Shown: piece by piece, positions 39,505-43,570 of the stretch
Position numbering within the stretch: position 1 is the first letter of the stretch
Layout: every line of letters starts with the position of its first letter
IMG/VR virus record: IMGVR_UViG_3300009105_000010
Coordinates: 1 to 43,570 of that record
Direction: 5' to 3' (one strand)
DNA: 43,570 nucleotides
From: a virus
Program-made: the position numbers and the translations under genes
The notes under the pieces: generated by a model
Seen by the model: the letters and a program-made list of their open reading frames with translations, nothing else
What the model was told of the DNA's origin: nothing
Databases searched by the model: none

Positions 39505-40455
39505 ATGAACGATTATTTTACATCATCCAAAGAAGATTGGTTGATGAAAAGAAAAAATGGAATAGGCGGTAGTGACGCAGCTGCTATCCTTGGTCTTAAC
39601 CGCTGGAAGTCTCCGATCGAGGTCTACTACGAAAAGATTGCTGAGGATCCGATCGACAAACCTGAGACAGCGATTATGACGTTTGGACACATGGCAGAGG
39701 ATATTATCGCTGGCTGGTGGGAAAAGGAAACTGGTCGGAAACTCGCTCGTGATGCGAAGCCTGGTGAATATCACATGAGATTCCATCCGGAATATGACTG
39801 GATCTTCTGTGACCTGGACCGTGTGATTCTTCCGGACCAGGAATTTGATACACCAGGAGTATTCGAAGCTAAATCTACAACCTCATATTACATCAAAACC
39901 TGGACCACTGAAATACCTCTCGAGTATTTTGCTCAGGTGCAACATAATCTGTTTGCTACAACGTGGATCCATGGAGCGCTTGGTATTCTCATAGTGGACC
40001 AGCGAGACTTTGACCAGAAGCCTTTACTTCCGGATGAAAACTACCAGAAGTTGATGTTTGATGAACTGAAGCGCTTCTGGTTCGATAATGTGTTGGAGCA
40101 AGTTCCACCGGAGCCTAAAACTGAGCAAGATCTGAGTATTCTTTATCCTAAGTCGGATCCGGAAAAAACTATCGAAGCTACTGAGACTGAATACAACCAG
40201 GTTGAGGCTATCAAGGAACTGAAGGCGCAGAAGAAAGAGGTTGAGGCTCAACTGGAATCGCTGATCGAGGAAGTCAAGCTACACATGAAGGATGCTGAGT
40301 TCTTGATGTATGACGAGAAGGTGATCGCCACCTGGAAGTCCGCTGCTGATAGTAAATATTTCGACGCTAAAGGCTTCAAAGAGGCTAATCCGATACTCTA
40401 TGAAGAATTTGTAAAAACTAAAGCAGGATCGAGGAAGTTCCTGCCTAAGAAGTAA
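39505..40455 (+). CDS. YqaJ-type (lambda exonuclease family) exonuclease
   Basis: This 316-residue nuclease would resect double-stranded ends to give single strands for RecT. It has GIGGSDAAAILG (19-30), GHMAE (61-65), CDLDR (102-106), EAK (121-123) and QVQ (144-146), the order of conserved residues in the YqaJ/PD-(D/E)XK family. The C-terminal part adds a helical segment (EAIKELKAQKKEVEAQLESLIEEVKLHMKDAE) with a strand-rich tail. AATAGGAG lies before the ATG. The RecT gene follows 23 bases later, the usual exonuclease-annealase pair. Confidence 0.85.
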   Translation: MNDYFTSSKEDWLMKRKNGIGGSDAAAILGLNRWKSPIEVYYEKIAEDPIDKPETAIMTFGHMAEDIIAGWWEKETGRKLARDAKPGEYHMRFHPEYDWIFCDLDRVILPDQEFDTPGVFEAKSTTSYYIKTWTTEIPLEYFAQVQHNLFATTWIHGALGILIVDQRDFDQKPLLPDENYQKLMFDELKRFWFDNVLEQVPPEPKTEQDLSILYPKSDPEKTIEATETEYNQVEAIKELKAQKKEVEAQLESLIEEVKLHMKDAEFLMYDEKVIATWKSAADSKYFDAKGFKEANPILYEEFVKTKAGSRKFLPKK

Positions 40456-40478
40456 CCAGGAGATAGGAGGACCACAAC

Positions 40479-41696
40479 ATGAATGACGTTGCTGAGGCTG
40501 CTACGCAGTCTATCCAAAAGCAAGTTCCTACGATCTATGATATGATCGAGAACGCTCGCCAAGGTTTCGCAAGATCACTACCAGCTGGCTTTAGCGCGAA
40601 AAGATTTGTTGAGCTGGCGTTGAGAGCTGTTGATGCTACGCCTGCATTGAAAGGTTGTAGTTGGAAAACGGTAGTAAGAGCGCTCAAGGATTGCGCTCAC
40701 ATGGGCTTGGAGCCAAACTCACCACTTCATGAAGGCGCTATAATTCCTTACAAAAAGGTGGCAACATTCCAGCCGGAATATCGAGGCATACTAAAACTGG
40801 TGTGGAATAGCGGACTAATCACGTCATTGGACTATGGTAAAGTTTGCTCCAATGATGTATTCGAGGTTGAACATGGATCCAATCAGAAGTTGAAGCACAT
40901 TCCGAATCTATCTGGTGAGCGTGGAGAGGTCTACGCTTACTATGCTTGCGCCAATATTCTTAATGGTGGTTTCACTTTCGTTGTTAAGACAAAGGCAGAC
41001 ATACAGGCTCATGCGCAACGATTTTCTAAGGCATGGAAAAAGGAAGATTCACCATGGCACACGGATTTTGACGCTATGGCTTACAAGACAGTATTGCTTG
41101 AACTTGGAGATAAGAAGCTACCGAAGAAAACGACAAATGAAGCTTTACTGTTTCACCGAGTAGCGGTTTCGGAGACATCTGGAGACATACTGGAAGGAAG
41201 GATCAATCATCTTGACCTGGACATTGGAGCATTTGAGGAAGATAAAGTACCAGCTCCTCCGGAAGAAGCTAAATCTGACGACGGATCAGGTAATGGACAG
41301 CCTGAGGATCCACCAGTAGAGCAAGAAGAGACCAAACCTGAAGTAGCTGAAACAGCGGAACCAACGGAACCAACGGAAAAGAAGGAAAAAGGCACAGATC
41401 CTCGGAAAACGGAGCCTGAGGATGGCTCAGAAACGCAAGAAACGACCAAAACTGAAGAATCAGTCGATGAAAATGAAGATAGTTCAGAGACACCTATCCT
41501 GGCTGATACTGTTGATGGTTTGATTGACTTCGCAGCTGACTTTTGGAAGGTTCCTAAAGGTAAGACTCACGTTGCTTTGAATGAAGTCGCAAGAAATGAT
41601 TACCAGGTGACGAGCGTCACCAAATTGAATAAAGCCATGATCCAGGATCTTGCGAAAAAGATCCATGATGGTACAGTCACTTTTAAAAGCGACTGA
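40479..41696 (+). CDS. recT: RecT-family single-strand annealing protein
   Basis: This 405-residue protein should bind resected ends and anneal them, acting with the exonuclease upstream. The RecT core spans about residues 15-265 (RFVELALRAVDATPALKGCSWKTVVRALKDCAHMGLEPN...AIIPYKKVATFQPEYRGILKLVWNSG...YAYYA). After it is an acidic, Pro/Thr/Glu-rich linker (about 265-345) and a short C-terminal helical domain, so the protein is longer than standard RecT. ATAGGAGG precedes the ATG. The extended tail may carry partner contacts, as acidic tails of SSB-like proteins do (inference). Confidence 0.9.
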   Translation: MNDVAEAATQSIQKQVPTIYDMIENARQGFARSLPAGFSAKRFVELALRAVDATPALKGCSWKTVVRALKDCAHMGLEPNSPLHEGAIIPYKKVATFQPEYRGILKLVWNSGLITSLDYGKVCSNDVFEVEHGSNQKLKHIPNLSGERGEVYAYYACANILNGGFTFVVKTKADIQAHAQRFSKAWKKEDSPWHTDFDAMAYKTVLLELGDKKLPKKTTNEALLFHRVAVSETSGDILEGRINHLDLDIGAFEEDKVPAPPEEAKSDDGSGNGQPEDPPVEQEETKPEVAETAEPTEPTEKKEKGTDPRKTEPEDGSETQETTKTEESVDENEDSSETPILADTVDGLIDFAADFWKVPKGKTHVALNEVARNDYQVTSVTKLNKAMIQDLAKKIHDGTVTFKSD

Positions 41697-41766
41697 TCCA
41701 ATATAAAACTACTCGCGGGAGATTTTCAAACTGACAAGAGCTGAGATTACAGGTAAAAGAAGTCTA

Positions 41767-42105
41767 GTGTTTTCCAGGTGGATAAGACGTTGCTTACCTC
41801 ATAGTGAGAAAGGCTTTCGTGTTACCAACCAGGACTGGATTTTCTGGAATGTTAAGACCAGGTGTTTAATGCTGTGTGAAGAGAAAACTTTTCATGCAGC
41901 ATTATCATATTGGTTCAGACAGCTTATTAAAGAAGTCCTGGATCCTGCCTTACGTCAATACTGTCCACAGGTCGGTGTTGACTACCGTGGTTACCACTTC
42001 ATTCAGTTTGAAAAACACGGACCAGAGGACGGTAGGATCTGGCTGGACGGTCGTCCGATCTCAGAGCAACAACTCAAACAATTCTTATCTATGAGAATAA
42101 ACTAA
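41767..42105 (+). CDS. Hypothetical protein (GTG start)
   Basis: This 112-residue protein is unknown. It has a basic N-terminus (FSRWIRRCLPH) and a tryptophan- and phenylalanine-rich middle (NQDWIFWNVKTRCLMLCEEKTFHAALSYWFRQL). The start is unsure: GTG 41767 has a poor ribosome binding site, and the frame is open further upstream, where GGGAG lies near 41717. The stop overlaps the RusA start by one base (TAATG). Its place between RecT and RusA suggests a recombination role. Confidence 0.5.
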   Translation: MFSRWIRRCLPHSEKGFRVTNQDWIFWNVKTRCLMLCEEKTFHAALSYWFRQLIKEVLDPALRQYCPQVGVDYRGYHFIQFEKHGPEDGRIWLDGRPISEQQLKQFLSMRIN

Positions 42106-42512
42106 TGAACAAAATAATCTTAGAAGTAAGAGGTATTCCGAAAGCTCAGAAGCGATACAAATACGCAAAGAGTTTTGGACATACTTACGATCCATCACAA
42201 GGCGATAAATCTAATCTGTTGAATGTCGTCCAGGATAAAGCTCCGGAATCACCGATACAAGTACCTATGGCGGTATTTATGACGTTTTATTTGCCGATTC
42301 CTAAGTCTATGCCGAAGTATAAGAAAGAACTGATTAAAAGTGGCAAATATCATCATGGTAAGAAGCCGGATACTGAAAACATGGTTAAGCTGGTTCTTGA
42401 CGCTCTGGAAGGTGTGTTCTATACCAATGATAGTCTGGTATACTTCATCCAATCTCAGAAGATCTATTCGGAAACACCAAGAACTGTAATCATTATAAAA
42501 TGGTCAGATTGA
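42105..42512 (+). CDS. rusA: RusA-type Holliday junction resolvase
   Basis: This 135-residue enzyme would cut four-way junctions produced during recombination or before packaging. It has the RusA signature KKPDTENMVKLVLDALEGVFYTNDSLV, in which the aspartates bind metal. The N-terminal strand (IILEVRGIPKAQKRYK) also fits. The length is normal for the family. It overlaps the preceding stop by one base, and the next gene begins inside its last codons. Confidence 0.9.
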   Translation: MNKIILEVRGIPKAQKRYKYAKSFGHTYDPSQGDKSNLLNVVQDKAPESPIQVPMAVFMTFYLPIPKSMPKYKKELIKSGKYHHGKKPDTENMVKLVLDALEGVFYTNDSLVYFIQSQKIYSETPRTVIIIKWSD

Positions 42513-42709
42513 TACTATTTGTCATTGGTGTTATAACCTGCCTTTACCTGGTACCTACCAGCTGGTGGAATTGGCTTGATAACTTATCCTGGTACTGGTG
42601 GATAATAATTGCTTTCTATGGAGTCATATTAACCTGGTTCTGTATAGGATCTATTATCTTCATGATCGAAGGTCAAAAGAAGAAGAAATCGGAGGCTCAG
42701 AATTGCTGA
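42500..42709 (+). CDS. Small two-helix membrane protein
   Basis: This 69-residue protein has two hydrophobic segments (LILFVIGVITCLYLV and YWWIIIAFYGVILTWFCIGSIIFMI) joined by a tryptophan-rich loop, with a lysine-rich cytoplasmic tail. The start at 42500 lies inside the RusA gene. It may act at the membrane in early infection; the function is unknown. Confidence 0.6.
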   Translation: MVRLILFVIGVITCLYLVPTSWWNWLDNLSWYWWIIIAFYGVILTWFCIGSIIFMIEGQKKKKSEAQNC

Positions 42710-42789
42710 CAATGGCGTGTTTTCATGTTGTTGAGGATAGGTTCCTTTTCTCTCCTATCTCGCGGAAAGGTGCGCAGCCTTGAGCCTCC
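42691..42789 (+). ncRNA. Candidate structured RNA / RNA switch
   Basis: GGAGGCTCA (42691-42699) is exactly complementary to TGAGCCTCC (42781-42789), which would close a 99-nt domain. Inside, GGATAGG (42735-42741) pairs with CCTATCT (42754-42760). The closing strand includes the only ribosome binding site (GGAGG) of the small ORF within the domain. Either this is a noncoding RNA, or the structure controls that ORF. I cannot match it to a known RNA class. Confidence 0.45.
42703..42783 (+). CDS. Possible 26-residue ORF inside the structured element (TTG start)
   Basis: A TTG-started ORF (MLTMACFHVVEDRFLFSP...) has GGAGG seven bases upstream. It ends exactly in the 3' arm of the inverted repeat. 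It has no recognised domain. It may be a real small peptide or only an accident of the RNA element. Confidence 0.3.
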   Translation: MLTMACFHVVEDRFLFSPISRKGAQP

Positions 42790-42802
42790 TAAACTATTAT
42801 AG

Positions 42803-43039
42803 ATGAAACCTAACATAAAAATCGAACAAGGCAAACTGAGCCAATTTGTTGAGTATCATTTTCGATCAAGTAGAAGCATCGATGTAGTGAACCGTAGAAC
42901 AAAATTCGCGCTTGGTAAAATCTATTATCACGAACCATGGAGCCAGTTCATATTCGAACCAAAGTCATATACCGTTTATTCGATTGATTGTCTTAAAGAT
43001 CTAGTGAGGTTTTTAAAGGAAAGGAACAATGAAAGTTGA
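42803..43039 (+). CDS. Hypothetical protein
   Basis: This 78-residue basic protein is rich in aromatic residues (SQFVEYHFRSSRSID, KIYYHEPWSQFIFEP, YTVYSIDCLKDLVRFLK) and looks alpha/beta. There is no ribosome binding site directly before the ATG, which follows the structured element by 13 bases. Its end overlaps the next gene by 11 bases. Function is not recognised. Confidence 0.55.
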   Translation: MKPNIKIEQGKLSQFVEYHFRSSRSIDVVNRRTKFALGKIYYHEPWSQFIFEPKSYTVYSIDCLKDLVRFLKERNNES

Positions 43040-43388
43040 ATATCACGTAACCAGTTTAGAAATCTCAAAACAGCTTAAAGAGGCTGGATTTGAGAAGGAG
43101 AGTTTGTTTTATTGGTATTTTCATCCAATTGATAAAATATGGCATATTAATTATGGCATACCTGTTTATAGTAGTACAGAAAGATATGGATCCTATATCG
43201 CTACAGAGATAGTTGAGGAGTTACCGAATCATGGATTATCAATTTATAAAGTATTAGGAAATCTGTGGTGCGTTGAAGGACAAGCAGATAATGATCCTGT
43301 AAAATTCAGAGATGAAAAACTTTGTGATTGTCTTGCAAAAATGTGGCTCTGGCTCAATAAAGAGAAAAACCAGGAGAGTAAACAATGA
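43029..43388 (+). CDS. Conserved-looking phage hypothetical protein
   Basis: This 119-residue protein has an N-terminal LEISKQLKEAGFEKESLFYWYFHPIDK, a middle YIATEIVEELPNHGLSIYKV and a C-terminal DEKLCDCLAKMWLWLNKEK. The pattern is familiar from small phage proteins of unknown function that mention neither enzyme nor metal motifs. AAAGGAAAGGAAC precedes the ATG. The stop overlaps the ATG of the partial zinc-ribbon copy. Confidence 0.65.
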   Translation: MKVEYHVTSLEISKQLKEAGFEKESLFYWYFHPIDKIWHINYGIPVYSSTERYGSYIATEIVEELPNHGLSIYKVLGNLWCVEGQADNDPVKFRDEKLCDCLAKMWLWLNKEKNQESKQ

Positions 43389-43493
43389 AATGTAAATGTT
43401 GCGGAACTGATCCGCTTGAACTGAGAGAGACCGATAACAACCAGATCCAGGCGTGTACTGTATGTGGTATGGTCTATAACATCAGAGTAAACA
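43385..43493 (+). repeat. 109-bp tandem duplication unit
   Basis: The unit at 43385-43493 is followed directly by a second start of the same gene at 43494, which equals position 43. The copies are identical over the first 77 bases. They then differ at two positions (TATGTGGTATGG against TTTGTGGTGTGG) before the unit ends in a repeat of the AGAGTAAACA leader. The duplication includes a ribosome binding site, so both copies can be translated. Confidence 0.75.
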
Positions 43494-43504
43494 ATGAAAT
43501 GTAA
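43385..43504 (+). CDS. Truncated zinc-ribbon copy (39 residues)
   Basis: This ORF repeats the first 33 or so residues of the gene at 43-336 (MKCKCCGTDPLELRE...CTVCGMVYNI), then reads RVNNEM and stops at TAA 43502-43504, inside the start of the full copy. The two zinc knuckles C3-x2-C6 and C24-x2-C27 are kept, so a folded mini-ribbon is possible. It arose from a 109-bp tandem duplication whose length is not a multiple of three. Confidence 0.6.
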   Translation: MKCKCCGTDPLELRETDNNQIQACTVCGMVYNIRVNNEM

Positions 43505-43570
43505 ATGTTGCGGAACTGATCCGCTTGAACTGAGAGAGACCGATAACAACCAGATCCAGGCGTGTACTGT
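43452..43570. repeat. Terminal redundancy, copy 2 (identical to 1-119)
   Basis: This is the second copy of the 119-base end overlap described at position 1. It should be removed before counting genes, because the frame at 43494 is simply the start of the gene at 43. Confidence 0.9.

Noticed and set aside
1-43570. CRISPR array or insertion sequence
   Set aside because: No regularly spaced direct repeats with spacers and no transposase-like gene or terminal inverted repeats were found; the only repeats are those listed.

Overview
The window is one complete genome of a temperate, tailed double-stranded DNA phage, podovirus-like in its structural genes, assembled as a circle. The first 119 bases are repeated exactly at the end, so the unique length is about 43,451 bp. 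The host cannot be named. Genes are tightly packed, often with ATGA or TAATG overlaps, and most have AGGAGG-type ribosome binding sites. The short-tail inference rests on a P22-like portal, two small head-tail adaptors, a large beta-propeller nozzle, ejection-type proteins and fibres, with no tape measure, tail tube or sheath genes.

Layout: (1) 43-3506, rightward early operon of small accessory genes (zinc ribbons, a Lar-type protein) ending in a replication initiator. (2) 3484-4410, leftward accessory cluster: an AT-hook/ribbon-helix-helix protein, a 47-nt tRNA-like remnant, an amber-interrupted gene and an unknown gene. (3) 4585-18961, rightward packaging, head, connector and ejection genes: terminases, portal, scaffold, capsid, adaptors, nozzle, two ejection-type proteins. 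(4) 18964-28317, a single 3117-residue DarB-like polyvalent protein with methyltransferase and helicase domains. (5) 28408-33697, fibres and lysis (XhlA-like, holin-like, M15 endolysin). (6) 33698-34020, non-coding attP region with a tRNA 3' end. (7) 34021-35671, leftward lysogeny operon: repressor, secreted protein, integrase. (8) 35686-43504, rightward early operon from an operator-overlapped promoter: excisionase-like protein, small genes, SbcC-like ATPase, YqaJ exonuclease, RecT, RusA, with two HNH endonuclease genes. It runs across the contig join into region 1.

The phage supplies its own initiator and recombination set but no polymerase, primase or helicase gene outside the polyvalent protein, so replication must lean on the host. 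The most unusual features are these: the secreted protein of the lysogeny operon ends in the same motif (17 of 26 residues) as a virion ejection-type protein; the giant polyvalent gene lies in the ejection position; an HNH-AP2 endonuclease has a tail that duplicates the C-terminus of the neighbouring ATPase; there is a 109-bp partial tandem duplication of a zinc-ribbon gene; an amber-broken gene lies beside a tRNA-like remnant; and several untranslated elements look structured.
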